From: Crocinitomicaceae bacterium
Lineage (GTDB): Bacteria; Bacteroidota; Bacteroidia; Flavobacteriales_D; Sanyastnellaceae
DNA length: 50,268 nucleotides
Direction: 5' to 3'
Assembly (NCBI GenBank): GCA_002722795.1
Contig: PBMY01000002.1
Location: 1-50,268, forward strand
A program made the translations under genes and the position numbers. Below are positions 29,020 through 38,113 of this stretch, in pieces. The notes below the pieces were generated by a model. It was given only the letters and a program-made list of their open reading frames with translations, was not told the DNA's origin and searched no databases. Each line of letters begins with the position of its first letter. Position 1 is the first letter of the stretch.

Positions 29020-29613
29020 TTATAGCTCCTTTAATGCTTTTTTAATCAACTCTTCTAGCGTTAATGCGCCTTCTGATTTTTGAATAATTGTGTCAAGAGC
29101 CTTATCCACACGTTTTTTGTCAAAGCCTAAAGAAGTCAAAGCAGATAACGCTTCTTTCTTGATTGTATTGTGTGGTGAAGATATTTCAGATAATGTCCCC
29201 GTAGAGTCTGTCCCTAATCCAACTTTATCTTGAAGATCGATAATTATCCTAGATGCTGTTTTTGCTCCTATGCCTTTTACTTTTTTCATTGAGTCAACAT
29301 CACCTGACGCAATGACATCCGAAGCAGTTGCAGAATCCATCGCAGAAAGTATCATCCTTGCAGTGTTTGCGCCTACTCCACTAACTCCGATTAGTAGTAA
29401 AAACAGCTTTCTTTCTTCAATTGTGGCGAACCCATAAAGGATTTGAGCATCCTCTCTTACTACTAGGTAGGTGTGCAGGAAAATGTCCTCTTGATCGGGT
29501 ATGGCTTCAAAAGTTGTAAGGCTTATTTGGATTATATATCCAACCCCACCACAATCAATCACGACATGAGTTGGGTGCTTTTCAGTTAATCTTCCGTGTA
29601 GATGATAGATCAT
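29020..29613 (-). CDS. ruvA: Holliday junction DNA helicase subunit RuvA
   Basis: The 197-residue protein has the three RuvA domains: an N-terminal OB fold ([20 protein letters not shown]), tandem helix-hairpin-helix motifs (LIGVSGVGANTARMIL near 75-90 and VKGIGAKTASRIIIDL near 110-125) and a small C-terminal domain that contacts RuvB. It binds four-way junctions as a tetramer and directs RuvB-driven branch migration; ruvB is at 48549-49580. The ATG overlaps the maeB stop by 4 bases (ATGA). Confidence 0.97.
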   Translation of the reverse strand: MIYHLHGRLTEKHPTHVVIDCGGVGYIIQISLTTFEAIPDQEDIFLHTYLVVREDAQILYGFATIEERKLFLLLIGVSGVGANTARMILSAMDSATASDVIASGDVDSMKKVKGIGAKTASRIIIDLQDKVGLGTDSTGTLSEISSPHNTIKKEALSALTSLGFDKKRVDKALDTIIQKSEGALTLEELIKKALKEL

Positions 29614-31883
29614 TTGTGCGATTTGTTTTGGGCGTCAACTACAGCTAGTCTTACCATATCAACTATTTCTTTAGCTGTTGATCCTTGCTGAAGAATGTGA
29701 ACAGATTTTTTCATTCCTAAAAGCACAGGACCTTGTGCCTCAAGTCCACCCATTTCTTTTAGCAACTTGTATGAAATATTTCCTGCTGCAAGGTTTGGGA
29801 ATATCAATGTGTTTACTCTTCTCTTATGAAGCAATGAAAACGGATAGGATTCGGCAAGAAGATCTTGGTTGATTGCAAAGTTTGCTTGAATCTCACCGTC
29901 TACGATTAAATCTGGATGATCCCTGTGTAAAATTCTTACAGATTCAGCCATTTTTTCAGCATCATCACCTTTTGAAGAGCCAAAATTTGAATAGCTCAAC
30001 AATGCTATTCTAGGTACTATGCGCAGTCTGCTAACTGCCTCTGCCATTAGTAGGGTTATTTCTACAATTTCCTCTGCAGATGGGTTAACATTTACCGTAG
30101 TATCAGCAAAGAACATTGGGCCTTGTTTAGTCTGAAGGATATACATCCCAGCAACCTTGTTAACGCCTTCTGCTTTTCCAATTACATGAAGAGCGGGCTT
30201 AATTACATTGGGGTAGTTTCTCGTCAATCCTGAAACAAGGGCATCCGCCTCACCAGTTTCAACCATCATAGCACCAAAGTAATTTCTCTGTCTCATACTT
30301 CTTTCAGCCTCAATAGCTGTAAGTCCATTTCTCATTCTCTTTTCATAGAGAATTTTTCCATATCGAACCCTTCTTTCTTCTTCCTCATCAGAACGAGGAT
30401 CAATTATGGTAGCTAATTCTAGTTTGAGACTGTTTTCTTTAATAATCTTCTCAATTTTCTCTCTTCGCCCTACTAGAATTGGGTGAGAAATCCCTTCGTC
30501 AACTGCTTGTTCAGCAGCTTTTAATACTTTATAATGTTCCGCTTCAGCAAAAACGACTCTCTTAGGATCTTTTGTTGCTCTATTGCTTAAAGATCGTGAA
30601 AAGCTTGTTGCTTGACCTAATCTTTTAAGTAGAGATTGTTCATATGCAGCCCAATCTGAAATTGGCTCTCTTGCAACACCGGAATCAATAGCTGCTTTTG
30701 CAACAGCTGGTGCAATTGCTGAAATCAGTCTTGGATCTAGAGGTTTGGGTATGATCAACTTACGCCCAAATACCAAGGACTGTTCGTCATATGCCTCACT
30801 TACTTCATCAGGAACTGATGCTTTTGCAAGAGATGCTATTGCTCTGACAGCTGCTAATTTCATTTCATCATTAATGCATGTAGCTCGAACGTCAAGTGCG
30901 CCTCGAAAAATAAATGGGAATCCCAAAACATTATTCACCTGATTAGGATGATCACTCCTGCCAGTAGCCATGATAATATCTTTCCTAGCTTTTATTGCTT
31001 CATCATAAGGGATTTCAGGCTCTGGATTTGCCAATGCAAAAACAATCGGATTTGTTGCCATTCCCATTATCATATCTGAATCAACTAACCCCCCTCTACT
31101 CAGTCCTAAGAAAATATCAGCTCCATCTAAAGCATCTTTTAATGACTTGTATTCCTTTTTAGTTGCAAATTCTTGCTTCCTTTCATCTAACCCCTCTCTA
31201 CCATTGTAAACATGGCCTTTACTATCAAACATGGCGATGTTCTCACGAACAAGCCCAAGTTTCATATATAGCTCTAAACAAGACATAGCCGCTGCTCCGG
31301 CACCACTTACAACTATTCTTACATTTTTGATGTCTCTAGCTGTTAGTTCAAGAGCATTAAGCAAAGCAGCTGCAGAAATGATGGCTGTCCCATGTTGATC
31401 ATCGTGCATTACTGGAATATCCAGTTCATCCTTAAGCCTTCGTTCTATTTCAAATGCTCCAGGAGCTTTTATGTCTTCTAGATTTATTCCGCCAAAAGTT
31501 GGTGCGATAGCTTTTACAGTTGAAACAAAATGGTCAACATCGCTTGCATCTACTTCAATGTCAAACACATCAATGTCCGCAAATACTTTAAACAGTACTC
31601 CCTTACCCTCCATAACAGGTTTTCCTGCAATTGGACCAATATCTCCTAGACCCAAAACTGCTGAACCGTTACTAATGACCGCAACTAAATTTCCCTTAGA
31701 AGTGTACTTATATACATCATCTGGATTTTCAGCAATTAAAAGACAGGGTTCTGCTACTCCAGGGCTATATGCCAAGGACAGATCCCGTTGAGAACTATAT
31801 GGTTTTGTTGGGACAACCTCAATTTTACCCTTTCTACCACGTGAGTGATAGTCAAGTGCTTCCTGTTTACTTGGAGGTTGCAT
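29610..31883 (-). CDS. maeB: NADP-dependent malic enzyme with C-terminal phosphotransacetylase-like domain
   Basis: The 757-residue MaeB-type protein has malic enzyme residues 1 to about 420 ([13 protein letters not shown], the metal/substrate block [19 protein letters not shown], and the NADP-binding [16 protein letters not shown]). It is followed by a phosphate acetyltransferase-like domain from about 430 to the end ([35 protein letters not shown]). It decarboxylates malate to pyruvate, forming NADPH. The C-terminal domain usually lacks transacetylase activity and may be regulatory, for example in acetyl-CoA sensing. It lies 5 bases after a T9SS-sorted protein gene and overlaps ruvA. Confidence 0.95.
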   Translation of the reverse strand: MQPPSKQEALDYHSRGRKGKIEVVPTKPYSSQRDLSLAYSPGVAEPCLLIAENPDDVYKYTSKGNLVAVISNGSAVLGLGDIGPIAGKPVMEGKGVLFKVFADIDVFDIEVDASDVDHFVSTVKAIAPTFGGINLEDIKAPGAFEIERRLKDELDIPVMHDDQHGTAIISAAALLNALELTARDIKNVRIVVSGAGAAAMSCLELYMKLGLVRENIAMFDSKGHVYNGREGLDERKQEFATKKEYKSLKDALDGADIFLGLSRGGLVDSDMIMGMATNPIVFALANPEPEIPYDEAIKARKDIIMATGRSDHPNQVNNVLGFPFIFRGALDVRATCINDEMKLAAVRAIASLAKASVPDEVSEAYDEQSLVFGRKLIIPKPLDPRLISAIAPAVAKAAIDSGVAREPISDWAAYEQSLLKRLGQATSFSRSLSNRATKDPKRVVFAEAEHYKVLKAAEQAVDEGISHPILVGRREKIEKIIKENSLKLELATIIDPRSDEEEERRVRYGKILYEKRMRNGLTAIEAERSMRQRNYFGAMMVETGEADALVSGLTRNYPNVIKPALHVIGKAEGVNKVAGMYILQTKQGPMFFADTTVNVNPSAEEIVEITLLMAEAVSRLRIVPRIALLSYSNFGSSKGDDAEKMAESVRILHRDHPDLIVDGEIQANFAINQDLLAESYPFSLLHKRRVNTLIFPNLAAGNISYKLLKEMGGLEAQGPVLLGMKKSVHILQQGSTAKEIVDMVRLAVVDAQNKSHK

Positions 31884-31888
31884 TGCGC

Positions 31889-32656
31889 TTATTTGGCTAC
31901 AACGAATCTCTTAGTTGATGTAGATGTCCCGTTTACTTCTAGAGTTGAGAAGTATAGTCCAAGCGTGAGCTCTGCCCCATCAATTACTAATATTCCATTT
32001 GAAGTTAAAGAAGTAAATCTTACAACTTCTTTTCCCGTGATATCACGAATTACAATTTCACCTTTAGCTCCCGTTGGAATAGAATAATCAATCATTCCAT
32101 TATCTATTATTGGATTTGGATAAACCACTGAATGAAATGATTGCTCAATGATTTCATTTACATCAGCTGTAGCACTTACCACATATGTGATCGTTGCACA
32201 AGACCCAATATTTTCATTTCCAACAGGGTGGAAACAATATTCAATGGTTGATATCCCCAAAACATCATTAGGATAGAAGTAAGCAATGAAAGATGAATCT
32301 GCTTGGTTTTGAGGAATGTTAACTACAAAGCCCTCGTTTGATGAACTTTCATCCTCACCGTAATTGTAGCAAATAGGACCCCAACAAAATTTCTCATATG
32401 ACCCGACACCTCCTTGAACAAAGGGATAGTTATAAGGGTCTACTTGATCAATATAGTTTCTTGAACACATTAATTCTTGCGTGCCAAATTGGTTATTTGA
32501 CACAACCCAAGGAGTTGAAATCTCATTAGTTTGCATTGTGTCAAGAGCAACATAAATAGTGTCTGTTTCAACGGTAATCTCAGGTTGTGCAAAGGCATTT
32601 CCTGCAGCTAGAAAAACTAGCCCAAACAATAGATAGTTTATTTTGGTACGAATCAT
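31889..32656 (-). CDS. Secreted protein with T9SS type A sorting domain
   Basis: The product is 255 residues from the ATG at 32656, the first codon that gives a clean signal peptide (NYLLFGLVFLAAGNAFAQ). The middle, residues about 25-170, is an Ig-like beta-rich region with several Cys (LMCSRN, KFCWGPICYN, EYCFHP, GSCATI). The last about 75 residues form a type A sorting domain: VVYPNPIIDNGMIDYSI, a GKEVVRF strand, LTLGLYFSTLEV, and KRFVVAK at the end. The protein should cross the outer membrane through SprA and be anchored on the cell surface after tail cleavage. It is the first gene of the maeB-ruvA-sprA-gcvH run. Specific function unknown. Confidence 0.88.
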   Translation of the reverse strand: MIRTKINYLLFGLVFLAAGNAFAQPEITVETDTIYVALDTMQTNEISTPWVVSNNQFGTQELMCSRNYIDQVDPYNYPFVQGGVGSYEKFCWGPICYNYGEDESSSNEGFVVNIPQNQADSSFIAYFYPNDVLGISTIEYCFHPVGNENIGSCATITYVVSATADVNEIIEQSFHSVVYPNPIIDNGMIDYSIPTGAKGEIVIRDITGKEVVRFTSLTSNGILVIDGAELTLGLYFSTLEVNGTSTSTKRFVVAK

Positions 32657-32661
32657 GTATG

Positions 32662-32669
32662 CTAAGTTA
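32662..32669 (-). promoter_or_regulatory. Possible start-proximal -7 box (TAACTTAG) of the T9SS cargo-maeB-ruvA-sprA-gcvH run
   Basis: The minus-strand TAACTTAG matches TAnnTTTG at 7 of 8 positions and ends five bases before the ATG at 32656. If real, it would be the head promoter of a run of about 11.5 kb. Confidence 0.4.
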
Positions 32670-32695
32670 GGGTATACTAAATGAGTAGAATGCCT

Positions 32696-32703
32696 TTTCT
32701 TTG
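32696..32703 (+). promoter_or_regulatory. Possible -7 box (TTTCTTTG) of the envelope thiol-redox cluster
   Basis: TTTCTTTG matches TAnnTTTG except at position 2. It ends 22 bases before the ATG at 32726, in the 69-base gap between divergent genes. Motif evidence only. Confidence 0.3.
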
Positions 32704-32725
32704 CAACATATCTAAAAACAATAAA

Positions 32726-33214
32726 ATGAAACACCTAATCTTAGCAGTAGCTATAACATTAGGATTTAATGCCAAGTTCGACGCCCAAACTGTAGCGTCA
32801 GTTGACCTTAAAAACCTAGAGGGGATGACCGTTAACCCTTCTGATTTAGTTGGAAACGGAAATCCAACTATTATTTGCTTTTGGGCAACATGGTGTAGCC
32901 CATGCAAAAGAGAATTAAACAATTACATGGATTATTATGCTGATTGGCAAGACGAAACTGGAGTTGAGTTAATTGCAATTAGCATTGACGATTCTCGTTC
33001 AATGAGCCGTGTCGCTCCATTTGTAATGAGTACAGGATGGGAATACGAAGTGCTTCTAGACCCAGCGCGAGATTTTGCAAGAGCAATGCAGGTGATAAAT
33101 GTGCCTCACACATTCTTAGTAAATGCTGATGGGAAAGTGATTTGGACTCATAACAACTATGCTGAAGGAGACGAAGAGGAGCTGTATGAAGAGCTACTTA
33201 AATTAGTGGAATGA
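32726..33214 (+). CDS. TlpA-like exported thiol-disulfide oxidoreductase
   Basis: The 162-residue protein starts at the ATG at 32726, giving a signal peptide of about 20 residues (KHLILAVAITLGFNAKFDAQ). The thioredoxin fold has the active site Cys57-Ser-Pro-Cys60 (FWATWCSPCK), the AISIDD strand and the cis-Pro loop VPHTFLV. It would act in the periplasm as a disulfide reductase or isomerase, like TlpA/ResA. The next gene, a DUF6029 barrel, overlaps it by 4 bases (ATGA), so the two are probably co-expressed. Confidence 0.9.
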   Translation: MKHLILAVAITLGFNAKFDAQTVASVDLKNLEGMTVNPSDLVGNGNPTIICFWATWCSPCKRELNNYMDYYADWQDETGVELIAISIDDSRSMSRVAPFVMSTGWEYEVLLDPARDFARAMQVINVPHTFLVNADGKVIWTHNNYAEGDEEELYEELLKLVE

Positions 33215-34935
33215 GAGGTTTCGTATTCATTTTGATGTTTGTTTTATTCGCTGCTAATAGCGCACAAGCCCAAAACGAAGAAAAATCGCTAGGTGTTGTA
33301 ACTGGAAATGTCAGTGTGCTTTGGCAGTCATACCAAGAAGACAGCTTAATTGGCGCGGTAGTGCCTCCCTCTAAAACAGGATTCAATGCCTATTCTAACG
33401 TCATCTACACTCAGGGCAATTTTTCTGCTGGAATTAGATATGAATCGTATTTAAACTCAGTATTAGGATTCCCAGGAAGATTCACAGGAACAGGAGTTGG
33501 TTATAGATTTGCTAGATATGAGGATAGAGAACGTGGGATAGACGTGACAATCGGAAATTTCTACGAGCAGTTTGGAAACGGCATACTTTTCAGATCCTAT
33601 GAAGCAAGAGATTTGGGATTAGACAATGCTATGGACGGCATTAGGTTAATACTAACTCCAATAGAGGCTCTTAGAGTGAAAATTGTCTATGGTAAACAAA
33701 GACTAGATTTCAATGACGGACTTGTAAATGGTGATGGTATCGTAAGAGGAATAAACACCGAACTTTCAATAAATGATTTGTTCAAAGGGTTTAAGGATTC
33801 AAAATTTAGAATAAATCCAGAATTTTCATTTGTAAGTAGATTCCAAGAAGGAGGTCAATTTGTTAGAGACGATATTTTATTTGATTTACCACAAAATGTT
33901 GCTGGATGGGATGCCGGAACAAGGTTTCAATACGGAACTTGGAGTGGGGGTTTAAACTACACTTATAAAATAAATGACCCATCTGCTGATAATGGGTATA
34001 TCTACAATGAAGGACAAGCTCTTACATATTATTTGAGTGGTAATATCAAAAAGCTAAGTTTTCTACTTCACAAATCAACTTCTGATAATATGAGTTTTAG
34101 ATCAGATAGAGATCTCTTACTGTTTGATTCTCCTATTAACAACATTCCGGCAATTACAAAGCCTCATACCTACAATTTGGCTGCAACTTTATATCCATAT
34201 GCAACTGTAATTACTGGTGAATCTAGTTTTAGAGGAGAGTTATATTACAGTCTACCACGAGGGTCAAAACTTGGTGGTAAATACGGTACGAAGTTGAGTC
34301 TTGTATTTGCAACAGCATACAGCCCAGATAGAATAGCTAGAGCTGACAGTATTGATCAACTAATGTACGGTTCTGAATTAAACAGTTGGGGTTTTGGAGA
34401 AACTTTGAATGTTCAGGATATAAGTTTTGAATTTGACAGAAAATTCACCAAAAACTTTAAGGCAAAAGCCATGTACATGAACTTGAAGTTCAATACACTT
34501 TCAACTCCGGTAACTACTGATTATAAAGGGATAGTTGACGCAAACATTGCTGTACTTGAAACACAATTCAAAACAAAGAAACGCCAAAGTCTTAGGACAG
34601 AATTACAAGTTTTAATTACTGGGAGTGATAGCGTTATAACTGATGGTGTTTTAAATATGGTAAAACAGGACAAAGGAGATTGGGCCACTTTCGTGGCTGA
34701 ATACACTTGGAGTCCACACTGGTTTGTAGGCATTATTGATCAGTATAATTTTGGAAATCATGACGAGAGCAAACGCATTCACTATTTATACGGATCAGCT
34801 GGATACATTAGTGGTCCACACCGTTTGAGCATAGGATATGGAAAGAGACGTGAGGGAATTTTCTGTGTAGGAGGCGTATGTCGCGCAGTGCCTGCATCTA
34901 ACGGGTTTGAGATAACATTTACCTCTAGTTTCTAG
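33211..34935 (+). CDS. DUF6029 family outer-membrane beta-barrel protein
   Basis: The 574-residue protein has a signal peptide ending near residue 20 (NSAQAQ). The rest is alternating hydrophobic and polar beta strands with abundant Tyr, Phe and Gly, ending in Phe (FEITFTSSF), as expected for an outer-membrane barrel. The block NFYEQFGNGILFRSYEARDLGLDNAMDG is characteristic of the Bacteroidota DUF6029 family. Near the C-terminus Cys552 and Cys557 form CVGGVC, a CX4C pair that might be oxidised. Function is unknown. It is flanked by a periplasmic TlpA-like reductase and a surface-sorted thioredoxin-like protein, suggesting a redox-linked role; this is inference. Confidence 0.85.
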   Translation: MRGFVFILMFVLFAANSAQAQNEEKSLGVVTGNVSVLWQSYQEDSLIGAVVPPSKTGFNAYSNVIYTQGNFSAGIRYESYLNSVLGFPGRFTGTGVGYRFARYEDRERGIDVTIGNFYEQFGNGILFRSYEARDLGLDNAMDGIRLILTPIEALRVKIVYGKQRLDFNDGLVNGDGIVRGINTELSINDLFKGFKDSKFRINPEFSFVSRFQEGGQFVRDDILFDLPQNVAGWDAGTRFQYGTWSGGLNYTYKINDPSADNGYIYNEGQALTYYLSGNIKKLSFLLHKSTSDNMSFRSDRDLLLFDSPINNIPAITKPHTYNLAATLYPYATVITGESSFRGELYYSLPRGSKLGGKYGTKLSLVFATAYSPDRIARADSIDQLMYGSELNSWGFGETLNVQDISFEFDRKFTKNFKAKAMYMNLKFNTLSTPVTTDYKGIVDANIAVLETQFKTKKRQSLRTELQVLITGSDSVITDGVLNMVKQDKGDWATFVAEYTWSPHWFVGIIDQYNFGNHDESKRIHYLYGSAGYISGPHRLSIGYGKRREGIFCVGGVCRAVPASNGFEITFTSSF

Positions 34936-34975
34936 ACATGCAACCATTATTTAAGCTAATTAGTCTAAATATTAG

Positions 34976-34983
34976 TATTTTTG
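34976..34983 (+). promoter_or_regulatory. -7 box (TATTTTTG) of the T9SS-sorted thioredoxin gene
   Basis: TATTTTTG is a full match to TAnnTTTG in the 99-base gap after the DUF6029 gene. It leaves a 51-base leader before the ATG at 35035. An alternative TTG start at 34981 would fall within the box and is therefore unlikely. Confidence 0.5.
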
Positions 34984-35034
34984 TGTCTGACTAAACTCAA
35001 CTCTTTGAATCTGAAACAATTAAAATATAAAACC

Positions 35035-36510
35035 ATGAAGCAATTTTACATGCTTTTCGCAGCCCTAACATTTGGGTTGTCTGCACTTGCTCAACTTCCA
35101 GATGGAAGTACTGCTCCTGACTTCACCGCTACTGACATCGACGGTAATGAGTGGAATCTTTACACACTTCTTGACGAAGGTAAAACTGTTATTTTAGATT
35201 TCTCTGCAACTTGGTGTGGTCCTTGTTGGAATTACGCTAATGCTGGAATTTTAGAAGATCTATATTCAACATTTGGACCAAATGGAACGGATGACGTAAT
35301 GGTTTTTTATTTAGAATCTGATGACACAACAACAGCCGCTGATTTAAACGGAACCGGAACCGCAACTACTGGTGATTGGGTGTCTGTAACCAACTTTCCA
35401 ATCATTGATAATGCGGGGAATATTTTTGACGATTACTCTAATGCTTACTATCCAACTATTTACACAGTTTGTCCTGATTATACTTTAGTAGAATCTGGAC
35501 AAGGAACTTTTGAGCAACATGTTTCTGCAGCTTTTGCTCCATGTGATAACTCTGTAAATGGAGCTGCGCCATTAATGACATATAATGGAGAAACTTCTTC
35601 TTGTGGGGGGGCTGAATGGGCTGCTTCAACTGAAATTAACAACATTGGATCTGAAGCTATTACAAATATGGTTTTGTCTATTGAGCTTAACGGAGCTATG
35701 CAGCCAGACGTAGTTTGGACTGGAAACCTTAATACTGGTGGTTCTGAAGTTGTTGAACTTGGCACTTACTCAGAAACTGGAACACTTGATGTTACTCTTG
35801 TTGAAGTAAACGGTGAAGATTGGGAAGCGCATCAAACTATCGACATTGTTGGATCTGTTGAATCTACAACATATGTTCAGGTTCGTGTTATGACTGACAA
35901 TTGGCCAGAAGAGACTGGTTGGGTTATAGCTGACTCAAATGGTAATGCTGTTGCTGGTTCTGATGTTGGTGGATACACAAATCAGGCAAATACTCTATTT
36001 ATTGAAGATGTAACTCTTAATTTAAACGAGTGCTACACGTTCACTATGATTGACACATACGGTGATGGACTTTACTCATCACAGTGGGGTAATTACGCAG
36101 ACGGTTACGCTCAAATCGTGAAGATGGATGGTGAAGCTGAGATAGGATTTGTTCTTGATTACCAAGGTGCTTCAGGAGTTGAATTCTCAGAGCTAGTAAT
36201 TGGTGTTGAGGCTACTTCAACTACAAACATAGACGAAGAAGAAGTTGCTCTTGAGTCAGCTGTTAACGTTTACCCTAACCCATTCAACGGAAACACAAAC
36301 CTTACTTTCACAGCAACCGATGCTGGCAATGCAACTGTAGTTGTATACAACCTTGTTGGTGAGAGAGTAATTGACATGAACCTTGGCTCTGTTTCTGCAG
36401 GTTCTCAAACAGTACAATTAGATTTCACTTCAATGAATGCTGGAATCTATCTACTAAGTGTAACTGTAGCAGGTGAGACTTCTACTCTTAGAGTGACAAA
36501 CTCTCACTAA
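35035..36510 (+). CDS. Surface-sorted thioredoxin-like protein (redoxin domain plus T9SS type A tail)
   Basis: The product is 491 residues from the ATG at 35035. It has a signal peptide of 1-19, cleaved before Gln20, and a redoxin/thioredoxin domain at about 25-170 with active site Cys61-Gly-Pro-Cys64 (FSATWCGPCW). A beta-sandwich middle part has scattered Cys (VCPDY, APCDN, SSCGG, NECYTF), and the last about 80 residues are a T9SS type A sorting domain (VNVYPNPFNGNTNLTF; LDFTSMNAGIYLLSVTV). A thioredoxin fold directed to the cell surface is notable because free thiols there are rarely maintained without a partner. It has its own -7 box and a strong terminator. The CXXC chemistry is inferred. 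Confidence 0.9.
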   Translation: MKQFYMLFAALTFGLSALAQLPDGSTAPDFTATDIDGNEWNLYTLLDEGKTVILDFSATWCGPCWNYANAGILEDLYSTFGPNGTDDVMVFYLESDDTTTAADLNGTGTATTGDWVSVTNFPIIDNAGNIFDDYSNAYYPTIYTVCPDYTLVESGQGTFEQHVSAAFAPCDNSVNGAAPLMTYNGETSSCGGAEWAASTEINNIGSEAITNMVLSIELNGAMQPDVVWTGNLNTGGSEVVELGTYSETGTLDVTLVEVNGEDWEAHQTIDIVGSVESTTYVQVRVMTDNWPEETGWVIADSNGNAVAGSDVGGYTNQANTLFIEDVTLNLNECYTFTMIDTYGDGLYSSQWGNYADGYAQIVKMDGEAEIGFVLDYQGASGVEFSELVIGVEATSTTNIDEEEVALESAVNVYPNPFNGNTNLTFTATDAGNATVVVYNLVGERVIDMNLGSVSAGSQTVQLDFTSMNAGIYLLSVTVAGETSTLRVTNSH

Positions 36511-36529
36511 GAAAATAATATTGAAGAAC

Positions 36530-36568
36530 TCCGCGTCTTGCACTTAAATGCAGACGCGGATTTTTTAT
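36530..36568 (+). terminator. Rho-independent terminator after the surface thioredoxin gene
   Basis: TCCGCGTCT pairs with AGACGCGGA and the stem continues as GCA/TGC past one bulged T, closed by a six-base loop (CTTAAA). Six T follow. It is the strongest hairpin with a T-tract on the plus strand of the window and separates the thioredoxin gene from the Omp28-like gene. Confidence 0.8.
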
Positions 36569-36588
36569 ACTATACAAACCTGACCTAA

Positions 36589-37458
36589 ATGAACCGTTTA
36601 AGTCTATTTATAGCTACTGTAATAATCGCATTTTCATCATGTGATGTTCTAGAAGATCCAGGCACTCCTTTTGATGGTGGTTATAATACAGATTTATATG
36701 GACCAGCTCCTGTTTTTACAGTTCCTGAACAAACAACAGGTAAAAACGTTTTAGTTGAAGACTTCACAGCACATCAATGTGGTAATTGCCCCGACGCTGC
36801 AGTTATTGCTGAAGACCTAATGGCAGCTAATCCTAGTCGAGTTTTTCCGCTTGCAATTCACGCTGGAAACTTAGCAATAACAAATGAAGACTACCCAACA
36901 GATTGGACTTGTGCAGAAGGGGATGTCTTTTGGAGTCAACTTGATTTCCAAGCTAACCCATTAGGTAGAATTAACAGATTCGAAGAACCTGGTGATTATT
37001 TCTCTCCATCTCAATGGGCTGATATTGTCGAAACTGAAATGAATGTTGAAACTCCACTTGAGTTGCAGATGCAATTAAGTTGGGAGCCAGCTTACGGTCA
37101 TTTGAACATTCATGTTCACGGCCAATACTTTTCTGATGTTGTAAGTGGTGATCATAATTTATCCATTCTAATTTCTGAGTCGCATATAATAAGCGATCAA
37201 CTGTACTATGCTAACGGCAATCCAACTAATGCTGTACACATATACGACTATGAATTCAACCATCTATTAAGAGGTAGTGTAACAGGGGCAAATGGCCTTT
37301 CTGTAATTACGGATCCAATAGATGGCGATCACTTCCAAGTGGATTACTCATACTTGTGGCATGATGAATGGGTAATTGAAAATTCACAAGTGATAGCAAT
37401 TGTTAGCGACGAAAATGGGTATGTTTTAAATTGTTTGGGCCAGTATATAACCAATTAA
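36589..37458 (+). CDS. Omp28-related lipoprotein with CXXC thioredoxin-like domain
   Basis: The 289-residue protein has a lipoprotein signal ending at Cys18 (IAFSSC). The segment KNVLVEDFTAHQCGNCPDA at 52-70 carries Cys64-Gly-Asn-Cys67 and is typical of the Omp28-related family (PF11551), whose core is a thioredoxin-like fold with a C-terminal beta domain. It is probably attached to the outer membrane. Omp28 of Porphyromonas is a surface antigen of uncertain role. This is the third exported CXXC protein within 5 kb. It is followed after 1 base by a small barrel gene. Confidence 0.85.
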   Translation: MNRLSLFIATVIIAFSSCDVLEDPGTPFDGGYNTDLYGPAPVFTVPEQTTGKNVLVEDFTAHQCGNCPDAAVIAEDLMAANPSRVFPLAIHAGNLAITNEDYPTDWTCAEGDVFWSQLDFQANPLGRINRFEEPGDYFSPSQWADIVETEMNVETPLELQMQLSWEPAYGHLNIHVHGQYFSDVVSGDHNLSILISESHIISDQLYYANGNPTNAVHIYDYEFNHLLRGSVTGANGLSVITDPIDGDHFQVDYSYLWHDEWVIENSQVIAIVSDENGYVLNCLGQYITN

Positions 37459-37459
37459 G

Positions 37460-38113
37460 GTGTCGAAAATATTTACTTTAACAGCTTCTTTATTTTTTGC
37501 CTTATTATCTTTTGGACAAACATCCTCATCAAATTCTAAAACTCTTAGCTTCAATGGAGGCATTGTTGGTGGAGCAACTTTATCTCAAATTCATGGCGAT
37601 GGTATAGGGGGGTTCAATAAATTAGGATATAATCTTGGAGTAACTGTACAGGTATTAAATCATACTGATAGAGGATTACATCTTAGTATCATTTATAATC
37701 AGAAGGGAAGTCGTAAACCACCTAACCCAACACAAGGGGATTATGTTACATGGGCTTATAGATTTACTTATATCGACATACCAATTTTGTATGCTTTCTC
37801 ACTTAAAAAGTTTGGGCTAAAGGATTTACATGTTGAATATGGTCTTCAACCTTCAGTTTTAGTTGCAGCTGAAGAAAATTTTTACGGAGTTGATTTTGAC
37901 CCAACAAACATTCCTATAAAGGATTATGATTTAAACGTTGTCTTAGGAGTTCAAGTGGAGATGAACAACGGTTCTAGATTCTTTACGAGACTAACTCAAA
38001 GCATTATTCCGATTGCACCAAAACCTAACAACCCATTAACTTGGTGGGACAACGCAATGAGAAATATGACTCTTGAGATGGGGTTTATTGGCCTATTTTC
38101 TCTTCGTAATTAA
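37460..38113 (+). CDS. PorT-like small outer-membrane beta-barrel protein
   Basis: The 217-residue protein starts at GTG 37460, one base after the Omp28-like stop. A signal peptide (residues 1-19, LLSFGQ) precedes alternating strands (GIVGGATLSQIHGDGIGGF; GYNLGVTVQVL; YIDIPILYAFSLKKFGLK; LGVQVEMNNGSRFF), the pattern of the outer-membrane protein beta-barrel/PorT family. It could be the membrane partner of the preceding lipoprotein. Function is not predictable from sequence. Its last 29 bases overlap the 3' end of the convergent lipoprotein gene, a long overlap for this window. Confidence 0.8.
   Translation: MSKIFTLTASLFFALLSFGQTSSSNSKTLSFNGGIVGGATLSQIHGDGIGGFNKLGYNLGVTVQVLNHTDRGLHLSIIYNQKGSRKPPNPTQGDYVTWAYRFTYIDIPILYAFSLKKFGLKDLHVEYGLQPSVLVAAEENFYGVDFDPTNIPIKDYDLNVVLGVQVEMNNGSRFFTRLTQSIIPIAPKPNNPLTWWDNAMRNMTLEMGFIGLFSLRN

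Noticed and set aside
30300-31883. Two separate genes (malic enzyme and phosphotransacetylase)
   Set aside because: A single uninterrupted frame of 757 codons covers both domains, the normal MaeB fusion.
34981-35034. TTG start at 34981 for the surface thioredoxin gene
   Set aside because: It lies in the -7 box, and the resulting N-terminus hides the signal peptide; the ATG at 35035 is better.
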